From: CAZKWG01 sp964615375
GTDB taxonomy: Bacteria > Myxococcota_A > UBA796 > CAZKWG01
Reading direction: 5' to 3'
DNA: 64,000 bases
NCBI GenBank assembly: GCA_964615375.1
Contig: CAZTOW010000004.1
Span: 1-64,000 of the forward strand
The position numbers and the translations under genes were made by a program. Below the pieces are notes generated by a model. It ran no database searches. It was not told the DNA's origin and was given only the letters and a program-made list of their open reading frames with translations. Below are positions 8,769 through 17,042 of the stretch, piece by piece; position 1 is the first letter of the stretch, and each line of letters starts with the position of its first letter.

Positions 8769-9535
8769 GGGATCGGGCTCCGGAGGCAGAGGCGGAGGGA
8801 GGTCCAGGCGGGCAGGAGGCGCAGCAGGGCCTGGGGGAGCGGCTCCTCGGGGAGCCAGCTCACCAGCACGTCCTCGGGCAGCGCACCCCAGGGCTGGGAC
8901 GCCGGCTGGAAGCGGACGTGCTCGCCCGAGATCCGCAGCTCCGGCGGGGCGGCGCCCTCCTGCCGGGCGCTCCACCAGCGCTCGTCGCGGCAGACCAGGA
9001 CCTCGTCGGCCAGGGCGGGGCCGGCGGGAGCGTCGGAGGCCGGCTGGGCGGGGGCGCTCACCGCAGGGAGCGGAGCGTGCGAGAGCAGCCTCAGCGCGGC
9101 CTGCAGGGTGCCGCGGGCCTGGCGCCAGGCGGGCAGGAGGGCTGCGGCGCGGGCCATGAACTCCGGGTCCTCCTGGTGAACCTCAGGATCAATCCCCATG
9201 GCCTCCAGCAGGGGCGCCAGGCCCTCGGGGGCCGCAGAGAGCGGAGTCCACAGGAGCTGCCGCGTGGCGACCAGCCACTCCAGGCGGGCGAGCATGCGCT
9301 CCAGCAGCTCCAGCAGGCCGGGCTCCCCGGCCTCCCGCGCCTCCCGGGCAGCCTCGGCCATCAGGGCGGGCAGGAAGGCGGCGTAGGGGACGTGGCGGAA
9401 GCGCAGCGCCCCGTCGCGGAGCACCAGGGAGAAGGGCGGATCCTCGCGGGTCCCGCCCACCTCCACCCAGTCCTGGCCCAGGGTCCCGGCGGCGGCGCGG
9501 TGCGCCCACTCGAACATGGCGGCGCGCGGCCTCAT
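8765..9535 (-). CDS. Tail-protein-I-like (gp7/Afp12-type) baseplate protein
   Basis: The frame starts at ATG 9535 in ATGA overlap with the J-like gene, giving 256 aa. Residues ~35-155 follow the pattern of the phage tail protein I/P2 domain: an FLPALMAEA-type start, a helical region with LLELLERMLARLE, and a late WRQARGTLQAALRLL motif matching the conserved R-G-T of the family. The last ~90 residues are unusual. In contractile tails this protein joins the gp6/J ring in the wedge. Immediate coupling to the J-like gene supports the call. It is shorter than Afp12 proteins. Confidence 0.6.
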   Translation of the reverse strand: MRPRAAMFEWAHRAAAGTLGQDWVEVGGTREDPPFSLVLRDGALRFRHVPYAAFLPALMAEAAREAREAGEPGLLELLERMLARLEWLVATRQLLWTPLSAAPEGLAPLLEAMGIDPEVHQEDPEFMARAAALLPAWRQARGTLQAALRLLSHAPLPAVSAPAQPASDAPAGPALADEVLVCRDERWWSARQEGAAPPELRISGEHVRFQPASQPWGALPEDVLVSWLPEEPLPQALLRLLPAWTSLRLCLRSPIP

Positions 9536-11922
9536 GATCCCCAGCCCTCCTCGGCGCGGCTGCGGACGACGGCGGCGTTCAGCAGCAGGCCGCTGGGCGG
9601 GCAGGGGGCGCGGCGACCGCGCGGATCGACCAGGGCCCCGCAGATCAGGGCGCTGTCCCAGCAGGGGGTGGGCGGCAGCTCGGCCGAGCCCTCCAGGGAG
9701 AGGCCCCAGAAGGGCGTGAGCAGGGCGCGGCGCAGGGCCGGCGCGCGGGCCCGGACCCGCTCGACCGCGGCGTCCACGGTCTCCCGAGCCCAGCTCAGCT
9801 CCGCCTCGGAGATGGGGCGATCCGAGGGCCCCAGCACGACCAGCAGGGTGTCGGGGCCCGCGTCGGCCAGGGCCTGGCGCAGGGCGAGCTGCTCGGGGCC
9901 GCCGTCCAGCGGCCAGAGCCGGGTCTGCAGCAGGGTGCGCTCGGCGTAGGTCCAGACCCGCAGCACCCAGCCGCGCCCGCGGGCCAGCAGGGCCTGGCGC
10001 AGCAGGCGCTCCCAGTCGCTGGCCAGCACCGGCAGATCGGCGGGCGCGCCGAAGAGGCGCTCCATCGCCTCCTCCTCGCGCTCGCGGTCCTGGCCGCCCC
10101 GGGTGGGGATGGGGTTGCTGACCGCCAGCAGGCGGGGGCGATCCCCGGCGCGCTGCTCGACGTGGGCGATCTCGCCCTCCTCCAGGTCGCCGCTGGCCCC
10201 GTCGGTGCGGCGGTACCAGCCCACCGTGACCGACTCTCCGCGGCGGAGGCGGTGCAGGTGCCCGCGGGCGTCCGGGGCGTTCAGCGTCAGCAGGCCGGCG
10301 CTCTCGTCCAGCCCCACCCCGCTCAGGTCGCGGAGCTCGTCGCCGGAGGAGAGGGTGAGCAGCCCCAGCGGCAGGCGGCCGAGCAGGGCACGGGTCTCGG
10401 GGGGCAGCGCGCCCTGGACGGCGCGGGCCAGCACGTCGGGGCCCACCAGATCCTCGGCCCGCAGGCTCACGGCCTCGGGCACGCCGCGCTCCACCAGGAC
10501 CCGGCGCCCGTCCTGGACCACGGGGGCGTTCAGCACCAGCGCGGGGTTCAGGCAGACGGCCTCCAGCGGGCTCGCGCTGACCAGGAGCAGGCCCTCGTGG
10601 ACCTCGGACAGCTCGATCTCCAGGGTGGAGAAGGTCTTTCCGCCGGCCGGCAGGCGCCAGCGGGGCTGGACGGGCAGCGGCCCCATCGCGCCGCCCGCCT
10701 CCAGACCCAGCGCCCGGATCCCGGCCTCCTCCGCCCGCAGCACGGCCACCCGCAGGGGACCGGGGCCGCGCGCGGCGGCGGGAAGGCGGATCTCGGCCAC
10801 GCTGAGCCCGTCCTCCAGGATCCGCTCCCACTCGCCGGAGCCCAGGGCGGCCTCCAGCCAGCGGGGCTCGCCGGGGCCGCGGACGGGCTCCACCCGGTGG
10901 CGGACGCTGGGACGGATCGCGGCGAGGTCCAGGTGCATGGCGGCGATCGCGCGCCAGATGGCGTCCCGGGCGCCGGGCGGGATGGGGGCGGGCTCGCGGA
11001 CCAGCAGGCCCGCCGTGGGCAGGTGGGCGGGCAGGTCGGGGAGCAGCAGGGTGCCGTCCTGAGGACCCGGGGGCGGCGCCGCGCCGCGCAGGGCGAGCGG
11101 GAGCCGGGGATCGTCGGCCACGCGCACCGCGGGGGCCCAGCGCGAGCCGGGCAGATCGCCCCATCGACCGACCAGATCGCCGCCCGCGTGCTGACCGCCG
11201 GGCGCGCCCTGACGGAAGACGCCGGACAGGTCCACCCGCGCGCTCAGCTCGATGGCGCCGCCGTCCCCGCGGGCCACGGAGAGCCCCAGCCAGCCCGGCC
11301 CCTCCTCGGCGAGGCGGGCGATGGCCTCGCGGGCGGCGGCCAGGGTGCGGTCGGGGCTGGCGGAGACCAGGGTGAAGACGATCCGCTCCTCGGCCAGGGC
11401 CTCCGACGGGCTGGGCGGGCCGCGGCGCCGGACCAGCTCGCCCACCGCGCCCTCGCCCCAGGCCCGACCCACCCGCTGGATCGCGCCGCCGCGCAGCTCG
11501 ACCAGGCTGCTGACCAGGCCAGGGCGCAGGGGGACGGCGGGCTCGGCCAGGGTGAACGCGATGGCGTCGCGGGTCTCGGTCTGGGCGGAGAGCAGGCGCA
11601 GATCGCCGGGGCGGGCCTCGCGCAGCATGCCGGCGGCGGCGGGGGCCAGGGCCACGGCGCCCACCGCGGGCAGGGCGGGGAGCAGGCTGGCGCCGCTCAG
11701 GTGGAGGAATTGCTGCAACGCAGCAAACGGGTGCTGGTCGAGCTGCTCGGAGAGCGCCTCCACCATGAAGGCCGCCTCCTCCAGCAGCATCCAGCCCGGA
11801 TCGAGCGGATCCCCGGCCAGCGGCGCGGCCCAGGCCGGGAGCCGCTCGGCGAGGCGCTCGCGCGCGTCCAGGAGCAGGCTCTCGCGGGAGATAGCCAGGG
11901 ATCCGGGTCGCTTGACTCTCAC
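9532..11922 (-). CDS. Baseplate J-like (gp6/Afp11-type) protein
   Basis: A 796-aa protein. The start is GTG 11922, with GGAG 5 nt upstream. The nearby ATG at 11933 is followed by a stop after four codons. The N-terminus (DPGWMLLEEAAFMVEALSEQ) matches the start of large J-like wedge proteins of contractile injection systems, and length and domain order fit the Afp11 class. It is expected to form the inner baseplate ring around the spike-hub in the cytoplasm. It sits between gp25-like and gp7-like genes, the usual order in such clusters. Confidence 0.75.
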   Translation of the reverse strand: MRVKRPGSLAISRESLLLDARERLAERLPAWAAPLAGDPLDPGWMLLEEAAFMVEALSEQLDQHPFAALQQFLHLSGASLLPALPAVGAVALAPAAAGMLREARPGDLRLLSAQTETRDAIAFTLAEPAVPLRPGLVSSLVELRGGAIQRVGRAWGEGAVGELVRRRGPPSPSEALAEERIVFTLVSASPDRTLAAAREAIARLAEEGPGWLGLSVARGDGGAIELSARVDLSGVFRQGAPGGQHAGGDLVGRWGDLPGSRWAPAVRVADDPRLPLALRGAAPPPGPQDGTLLLPDLPAHLPTAGLLVREPAPIPPGARDAIWRAIAAMHLDLAAIRPSVRHRVEPVRGPGEPRWLEAALGSGEWERILEDGLSVAEIRLPAAARGPGPLRVAVLRAEEAGIRALGLEAGGAMGPLPVQPRWRLPAGGKTFSTLEIELSEVHEGLLLVSASPLEAVCLNPALVLNAPVVQDGRRVLVERGVPEAVSLRAEDLVGPDVLARAVQGALPPETRALLGRLPLGLLTLSSGDELRDLSGVGLDESAGLLTLNAPDARGHLHRLRRGESVTVGWYRRTDGASGDLEEGEIAHVEQRAGDRPRLLAVSNPIPTRGGQDREREEEAMERLFGAPADLPVLASDWERLLRQALLARGRGWVLRVWTYAERTLLQTRLWPLDGGPEQLALRQALADAGPDTLLVVLGPSDRPISEAELSWARETVDAAVERVRARAPALRRALLTPFWGLSLEGSAELPPTPCWDSALICGALVDPRGRRAPCPPSGLLLNAAVVRSRAEEGWGS

Positions 11923-11943
11923 GGGGGCTCCATTACGAAAGAA

Positions 11944-12405
11944 TTAGTTTCCGGGGTGGAGCTGCGTCTCGAAGGCCAGGACCCCGCGCTCGGAGGCCAG
12001 CTCCACGCGCACGGAGAGCCAGGCGGCCCCCCCGAGGCGCATCAGCGTGGCCTCGGCGGTGGGCAGGGAGGCACCGCCCAGATCGGCGGCGCTGCGGGCG
12101 GCGTCGGGGTGGGCGCCCTGGTCGGTGACCACGCGCACCTCGCAGCGCAGCAGGCGGGCCTCGGGCACCCAGCGCGTCAGCGCCCCCTCCACGCGAGAGC
12201 GGGCGAGCTGCAAGGTGGCGCCGCTGGCGGGCTGACCCACCAGACCGGCCAGATCGCAGCCCAGCTCGGGGCGCCAGGGGACCTGGCCGGGGCGGGTCTC
12301 CAGGACCATGCGCACGCGGGCCAGGAGGGCCTGCTGGGGGTCCAGGCGGCGCGGGCGGCCGGGGACCACCGCGGGGTGGAGCGTGGGGCGGGCGGGGCGG
12401 CTCAT
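11944..12405 (-). CDS. gp25-like baseplate wedge protein
   Basis: A 153-aa protein with ATG 12405 in ATGA overlap with the hub gene. Residues ~23-100 carry the GPW/gp25 pattern: LDPQQALLARVRMVLETRPGQ, then WRPELGCDLAGLV and a later RWVPEARLL helix. This family nucleates sheath assembly at the baseplate in phages, type VI systems and extracellular injection systems. Length is typical. The order hub, gp25, J is canonical for phage-tail-like clusters. Confidence 0.82.
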   Translation of the reverse strand: MSRPARPTLHPAVVPGRPRRLDPQQALLARVRMVLETRPGQVPWRPELGCDLAGLVGQPASGATLQLARSRVEGALTRWVPEARLLRCEVRVVTDQGAHPDAARSAADLGGASLPTAEATLMRLGGAAWLSVRVELASERGVLAFETQLHPGN

Positions 12406-13532
12406 GGCTTGCCCACGGCGTCGGCGTTGAAGCCGATCTCGGTGAGCAGGGGCTCGTCGGCGCTCCAGTGGTGCTGGACCTCGGTGACGAAGAGGGTGCC
12501 GTCGTAGGGCCAGGGGGCCTCGCTCAGGCGGAGCTGGCCGTTGGCGCGGGCCTGGGGCTGGCCGCGGGCGACCATCCGACCCGCGATGAAGCGCCGGGAG
12601 ATGTCCACGAAGACGCGGGAGGCCTCGGACTCCAGCGCGCTGGGGCGGCAGGGGTTGGCGATCTCGCTCTCGGCCAGCGGGCGCTCCTCGACCAGGCGGG
12701 TCCAGGCCTCCAGGGCCAGCACGCGGCTCACCTTCCAGCCAGAGACCAGGCTGGCGCCGGTGAGCGTGGTGGCGCTGGCGGGGCGGCGCGGGGCCTTGCC
12801 GGGGGCGGGATCGGCGTCGGCCTGGCTGCGCAGCGTGGGGTCGGGCAGGCCGTAGACCTCCACGCCGGTCACCTGACGGGAGAGGTCCAGGGTCATCTCC
12901 AGCTCGCGGATGTCCCGGGCCCAGCTCAGCTTGAGCGTCTCGCCCTCGTTCTCGCGCTCGAAGGTGATCTTCGGCGTGCCGTTCTGGCCCAGCTCCACGC
13001 AGATCACCAGGCCGCGCTGGCGGGCGCCCCGCTTCAGGGCGCCGAGCAAGGGGCGATCCAGCACCGCCACGCCCAGGCTGGCCTCGTCCTTGACCGAAGG
13101 CGAGGAGACGCTGCCGCCGGTCGCCTCTTTGGCCGCCTGGCAGAGCAGGGAGAGCAGCTCGCCGCCCTCGCTGGTGATCTGGGTGACGTTGATCCCTCGC
13201 ACGCGCTGGAGCGGCTCCAGGGCCTGAAGGTGCAGAGAGACCGGAGCGCGAGGCCGGCGGCTGTGCCGGACGGACACGACGTCCAGCGTGATCGCTCGGA
13301 CCTCGGCCTCGCTCTCCAGCAGGGTCAGGGTGAGGGTGCCGCCCGGGGCCAGGGCGGGGCGCAGCGCGTCCGGCGGATCGCTCTGGTCGGGCAGGCTCAG
13401 CACCACGGTCGCCCCGTCCAGCGCGTCGGTGCTCTCGACGTAACGGGCGGCGCGCAGGTAGGGGCGCAGCGTGTCGGCGTCGGCGGACCCGAGGCTCGGG
13501 TGCTCCAGCGCGATGGTCATGCGCGCGGCCAC
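12402..13532 (-). CDS. gpD/gp27-like hub protein
   Basis: A 376-aa protein. GTG 13532 is chosen because GAGGG precedes it; an ATG at 13520 would leave the Shine-Dalgarno too far away. The beta-rich architecture, with GTLTLTLLESEAEVRAI near the N-terminus and a long middle with DLSRQVTGVEVYG, fits the late-control gene D/VgrG N-terminal hub family. The OB-fold and spike are encoded separately by the first gene of the operon (19245-19835), as in Afp/PVC clusters. The trimeric hub would hold the spike at the tube tip. Confidence 0.75.
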   Translation of the reverse strand: MAARMTIALEHPSLGSADADTLRPYLRAARYVESTDALDGATVVLSLPDQSDPPDALRPALAPGGTLTLTLLESEAEVRAITLDVVSVRHSRRPRAPVSLHLQALEPLQRVRGINVTQITSEGGELLSLLCQAAKEATGGSVSSPSVKDEASLGVAVLDRPLLGALKRGARQRGLVICVELGQNGTPKITFERENEGETLKLSWARDIRELEMTLDLSRQVTGVEVYGLPDPTLRSQADADPAPGKAPRRPASATTLTGASLVSGWKVSRVLALEAWTRLVEERPLAESEIANPCRPSALESEASRVFVDISRRFIAGRMVARGQPQARANGQLRLSEAPWPYDGTLFVTEVQHHWSADEPLLTEIGFNADAVGKP

Positions 13533-13539
13533 GGCGCCC

Positions 13540-14232
13540 TCAGCTCGACAGCAGGGAGAGCCGGGCGTCCCCGCCGCTGCTCGCGCTCTGCTTCGCGGTG
13601 TGCTCGGGCTCGTAGCTGGGGTCGAAGACGTCGGTGTAGGTGGTCTCGAAGCCGGCCCGGCCGGTGAACGTGAGCGTGGCCGTGGCCCGGCGGGGGTTGC
13701 CGTCCAGATCGAAGAGGGTCGCGGTGAAGATCACGTTGCTCAGCACGCCGCGGAAGCTGAAGTCGCCCCAGCTGAACAGGACGGAGGGCGGACGCATGGC
13801 GCTGTTGCTGCCGTTGGTCGCCTTGACGGGCAGGGTGAGCTCGTAGAGCTGCCGCATCTCGTAGGTGACGGAGTCGGCGTTGTACCACCCGACGCGCTGG
13901 GCCAGCTTGCGGCTGGCCGCGTCCCCGGCCACGGGCGCCAGCGAGAGCGCCGTGCGCTGCATCAGGGTGGTGGGTCTGTACTCGGACTGGTCCAGCAGCA
14001 GCGTGACGCTCAGCGTGTCGGCGCTCCCTCCGGTGTAGTGCATGGCCCCCCAGGGCGCGCCGTCCCAGCCGGTCGTGTCCCAGGGGATGTTGCGCGTCAG
14101 CGTGAAGCTGTCCGGGTTGAAGGCCACGTCCCCGATGCTCAGCGCGCTCACCTCCTCGCAGGTGATCGACGCGCGCGCCGGCTCGGCGGCGTTGACCAGC
14201 TTGCTCATCTCCGCGGCGAGGTTGAAGCTCAT
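13540..14232 (-). CDS. CIS_tube-type protein (LysM-less Afp7-like)
   Basis: A 230-aa protein with ATG 14232 in ATGA overlap with the upstream tube gene. It shows the pattern of the contractile-injection-system tube-protein N-terminal domain: FNPDSFTLTRNIPWD near the start, a middle DTLSVTLLLDQSEY, then RPPSVLFSWGDFSFRGVLSN and FDLDGNPRRATATLTFTG. Related proteins often carry a C-terminal LysM, which is absent here. The protein would connect tube and hub. Confidence 0.75.
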   Translation of the reverse strand: MSFNLAAEMSKLVNAAEPARASITCEEVSALSIGDVAFNPDSFTLTRNIPWDTTGWDGAPWGAMHYTGGSADTLSVTLLLDQSEYRPTTLMQRTALSLAPVAGDAASRKLAQRVGWYNADSVTYEMRQLYELTLPVKATNGSNSAMRPPSVLFSWGDFSFRGVLSNVIFTATLFDLDGNPRRATATLTFTGRAGFETTYTDVFDPSYEPEHTAKQSASSGGDARLSLLSS

Positions 14233-14747
14233 GATCCGCCCTCCGCCGCCTCGACCATCGCCATGGCCAGCAGCGCCTTGTTGATGACCATGCTGAAGTC
14301 CTCGTAGGCCAGCGTGATCTGCTCCACCGCGTAGGACGACGTGTTGGAGTCCAGGTTGGATCCAACCCAGGACACGGGCCAGGCCTGGGAGAGCCGCATC
14401 AACCGGAGCGGGAGCTTCTGCCGGGTGAGCTGCATGATGTAGACGTCTCTGCGGAAACCGTAGCCCAGCTCTACGGACTGAAACCACTCGTAGAGCTTGG
14501 ACCGATACAACATGCCCCAGCGGAGCGTGAGCTCGCCGCGCCGCCGCGGGCCGCCGAAGGGGAGCTCGTGCGGCGAGTGGTTGCGGCCGCCCTCCGCCAC
14601 CGAGTAGGACATGCAGCTCGCGGAGATGTTGTCCACCGCCTGGAAGTCGCCCACCGGGTCGGAGCCGATCATGACGTGGAAGAAGAAGGCGATCTGATCG
14701 GAGATCAGCGCCAGCTCAGGGTCGGGGCTGTACCAGGCGCTCGCCAT
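14229..14747 (-). CDS. Second tail-tube (gp19-like) protein
   Basis: A 172-aa protein with ATG 14747 overlapping the previous TGA by one base (TGATG). It contains gp19-type tube motifs: GELTLRWGMLYRSKLYEWFQ, then RDVYIMQLTRQKLPLRLMR, WPVSWVGSNLDSNT and a late EQITLAYEDFSMV. Injection-system clusters usually encode two or more tube paralogues; this one resembles the cap-like copy adjacent to the hub (Afp5 position), while 16526-16975 encodes the bulk tube. Confidence 0.8.
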   Translation of the reverse strand: MASAWYSPDPELALISDQIAFFFHVMIGSDPVGDFQAVDNISASCMSYSVAEGGRNHSPHELPFGGPRRRGELTLRWGMLYRSKLYEWFQSVELGYGFRRDVYIMQLTRQKLPLRLMRLSQAWPVSWVGSNLDSNTSSYAVEQITLAYEDFSMVINKALLAMAMVEAAEGGS

Positions 14748-15997
14748 CAAGCCTCCTCGAGGGTGGGCTGCGCGCCGTCGCGCACCCGGACGCGGACGTG
14801 GACGGCGCTGCACCAGGGGCGGAGCTGCGCCGTGAGCGTGGCGGCGAGCGCGGGGGCGGCGGGGTCGCGCACCGGCTCGCTCTCGATGAGGGGGCCGCCC
14901 TCCCCGTCCGGGCCGACCAGCAGGCCGGCGCTCACGAAGGCCCCCAGGGCCATGTTCAGGGAGAGGCCCAGCGAGAGGGCCTCGGCCTCGCCCACGCGGG
15001 AGAAGGCGAACTTCTCGGCCGCGCGCACCAGCGTGTGGTGGACGGCCTTCACCGTGCGCAGGGCGGGCAGGGGCCAGGCGCCCGCGGGTCGGCGGCGGCT
15101 GGGCTCGGAGAGCACGGTGGCCAGGCCGCCGCGAGCGCGCAGCAGGGCCAGGCCCTCGACCTGCTCCGCGGGGGTCGGGCGCGGATCCTCGAGGCCAAAG
15201 GCGCGATCTGGGGCGACGCGACGCCCGGCCCCCAGGGGCAGCCGCAGGCCCGTCACGCTCTCGAAGGGCTCCCGCGCCGCCAGCGCGCCCCCCAGCAGCG
15301 CCGCCCCGCTCCGCCAGCCGTGGGCGGCCATCGCGGACGGGTCCCCCTGCCAGGCGACCAGGGACAGATCCCCGCTCATCGGCAGCAGGGCGCGCGCGTC
15401 GGGGCTCAGCTCGGCGGGCCAGTCCAGCAGGGCCACCTGATAACGCTCGCAGAGGCCGGGGGCGTGGGCGGCGATCACGCGGGCCAGGCGGCGGGCGCGC
15501 TCCTCAGGATCGGCGGGGGGGCCGGGCCGGAGGGGCGCGGGGCCGGCGGCGTCGGGCATCACCAGCAGGGCGCCGTGCAGATCGTCCAGGAAGGGGGCGC
15601 AGAGCTCGAGCAGCTCGGGCCGGTCCAGGTCCCAGGGGTGGTCGAGGGTCTCGCCGCGGGCCAGCAGCAGGCCCACCCGGGGGGCGCCGCCGTGCAGGCA
15701 GAGCCGGACGGCGTCGCGGACCAGCGAGGGAGCGCGGGTGTCGAGCCCGGGGAGGGTGTCGAGGGCGTCACCCACGCCCAGGGTGAGCAGCTCCACGGCG
15801 CCCCGGCGGGAGCCGAAGCGGGTGGAGCGCACCCGGGCCCGGGGCCAGCGCTCGCCCAGCCAGGGCGCGTCGGGCGAGGCGACGCCCAATACAATCAGGG
15901 GTGGATGCGTCGCCCGGCTCTCTTCCCCACGCTCCAGCGTCACGCGGACCTCGGTCCGGGCGGCGGGGTGGGCGGGAAACGGGCGGCTCTCCATCAT
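14747..15997 (-). CDS. Second sheath-like protein
   Basis: The frame starts at ATG 15997 (ATGATG; the next Met is also possible) in ATGA overlap with the 53-aa gene, giving 416 aa. The N-terminal half is poorly conserved. The second half follows a degenerate sheath plan: LPMSGDLSLVAWQGDPSAMA, a loop with GALLGGALAAREPFESVTG, then RTVKAVHHTLVRAAEKFAF and a C-terminal LRPWCSAVHVRVRVRDG beta segment like the sheath C-terminus. Clusters of this class often carry two or three sheath paralogues, the minor ones near the baseplate. The assignment rests on pattern and position. Confidence 0.5.
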   Translation of the reverse strand: MMESRPFPAHPAARTEVRVTLERGEESRATHPPLIVLGVASPDAPWLGERWPRARVRSTRFGSRRGAVELLTLGVGDALDTLPGLDTRAPSLVRDAVRLCLHGGAPRVGLLLARGETLDHPWDLDRPELLELCAPFLDDLHGALLVMPDAAGPAPLRPGPPADPEERARRLARVIAAHAPGLCERYQVALLDWPAELSPDARALLPMSGDLSLVAWQGDPSAMAAHGWRSGAALLGGALAAREPFESVTGLRLPLGAGRRVAPDRAFGLEDPRPTPAEQVEGLALLRARGGLATVLSEPSRRRPAGAWPLPALRTVKAVHHTLVRAAEKFAFSRVGEAEALSLGLSLNMALGAFVSAGLLVGPDGEGGPLIESEPVRDPAAPALAATLTAQLRPWCSAVHVRVRVRDGAQPTLEEA

Positions 15998-16155
15998 CTC
16001 TCGGACTCCAGGATCTTGCGGTTCAGCTTGCTGACACGGCCTACCCACGCGACGCGCTCGCGGTGGGGCAGCTCCAGGAGCTCGCTCAGGCTCCAGTGGA
16101 GATGGTAGGCGATGAAGGTGACCTCATCGCGCAGCTTGTCGAGAGGGTAGGCCAC
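15994..16155 (-). CDS. Small DUF6760-like CIS protein
   Basis: A 53-aa ORF from GTG 16155 to TGA 15994, placed 2 nt after the chaperone stop and overlapping the next gene by ATGA. The translation contains YPLDKLRDEVTFIAYHLHWS and LPHRERVAWV. This matches the conserved short protein family of extracellular injection systems with an EVAFIAYHFHW core and an HRERR motif. It is easy to miss because it is short and begins with GTG. Its molecular role is unknown; conservation beside tube and sheath genes suggests an assembly factor. Confidence 0.8.
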   Translation of the reverse strand: MAYPLDKLRDEVTFIAYHLHWSLSELLELPHRERVAWVGRVSKLNRKILESER

Positions 16156-16157
16156 CG

Positions 16158-16508
16158 TCACCCCCCGGGGGCGTTGGGGTCCTCCGGCGGCAGCGCCTCC
16201 TCACCGTAGGTGATTCGGTAGACAGCGTACTCCAGCGCCCGCACGTCCTTGGCGTGCAGCTTCTGGATGTCGCCGAGGGTGACGGGGCGGTGCTGGCCGA
16301 TGCGCGTCACCGTGCGGGCCAGCAGAAGGGTCTTGTACACGAGATCGTTGGGCGTCCGCGCGTACTCGGGCGCCATGCCGATGGCGAGCTCGTCGCCTCC
16401 GGTCACCGGGCGCACCTCGGCCTCGCGCACCACCTCGCCGTCCTTCAGCTCGAAGCCGACGGGCAGCGTCACGATCTCACGGTAGCTGGGGAGCTTGGAC
16501 TCGAACAT
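16158..16508 (-). CDS. Tail-assembly-chaperone-like protein
   Basis: A 116-aa protein. ATG 16508 has GGGAGG about 5 nt upstream. The sequence starts with a beta segment (IVTLPVGFELKDGEVVREAE), followed by VRPVTGGDELAIGM and helices containing TRIGQHRPVTLGDIQKLHAKD. That pattern is shared by phage tail assembly chaperones (gpE/gp41-like) found between tube and later tail genes. It probably assists tube or tape-measure assembly in the cytoplasm. Confidence 0.7.
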   Translation of the reverse strand: MFESKLPSYREIVTLPVGFELKDGEVVREAEVRPVTGGDELAIGMAPEYARTPNDLVYKTLLLARTVTRIGQHRPVTLGDIQKLHAKDVRALEYAVYRITYGEEALPPEDPNAPGG

Positions 16509-16525
16509 GACGCCTCCCGGGCTCC

Positions 16526-16975
16526 TCAGGAGCTGATGACGCGCTCGACGGAGAGCGTGATGCGCTCAATCGCGCCCGAGCTGCCGGTGGCCTCCATGTC
16601 GGGGAGCTCCCAGCGGCTGGGGAAGGCGTTGATGCACTTCATCGTGCGCACGGGCGTGCCGTCGGGCTTGAGCAGCTCGATGGTGACGTCCCGGCGGGTG
16701 ATGGTGCCCTCCTCGATGGCCAGTCGCCACTCGTAGAAGGCGTCCACGCCGTTGTAGACACGCTCCATGCGCATGTCCTCGAAGCTGGCGCGGCCGGGGC
16801 TGCGGCGGATGTACGGATCGATGCCGTGCATGAACTCCATGATCTCGGACTGTGACGTGACGCCGGAGACGCGCAGGAAGCCCTGGTTGATGTCGCCGGT
16901 GACCTCGTCGATCTTGATGCGGAAGTTCCATGCACCAACGTAGGAGTCAATCTCCAGCTCGGGCACGAGACCCAT
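16526..16975 (-). CDS. Tail-tube protein (gp19/Afp1-like)
   Basis: A 149-aa protein of typical tube length, with an ATG start and a strong AGAGG site 6 nt upstream. Hallmarks are the N-terminal FRIKIDEVTGDINQGFLRVSG, a GRASFEDMRMERVYN strand, FYEWRLAIEEGTITRRDVTI, and a C-terminal CINAFPSRWELPDM followed by ERITLSVERV. It polymerises into the inner tube inside the sheath. The good ribosome site and the 67-nt AT-richer leader suggest high expression, as expected for a major structural subunit. Confidence 0.92.
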   Translation of the reverse strand: MGLVPELEIDSYVGAWNFRIKIDEVTGDINQGFLRVSGVTSQSEIMEFMHGIDPYIRRSPGRASFEDMRMERVYNGVDAFYEWRLAIEEGTITRRDVTIELLKPDGTPVRTMKCINAFPSRWELPDMEATGSSGAIERITLSVERVISS

Positions 16976-16981
16976 GATACA

Positions 16982-16986
16982 CCTCT
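16982..16986 (-). promoter_or_regulatory. Ribosome binding site of the tube gene
   Basis: AGAGG on the minus strand, 6 nt before ATG 16975. It lies in the only sizeable gap (67 nt, AT-richer) of the upstream part of the operon. An internal promoter in this gap is possible but not evident. Confidence 0.6.
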
Positions 16987-17042
16987 GTTCTGTAGTAGAT
17001 TGGGCTGGCGGTTATGGAGTTGTGTGTTCTACGAATCCGAGC

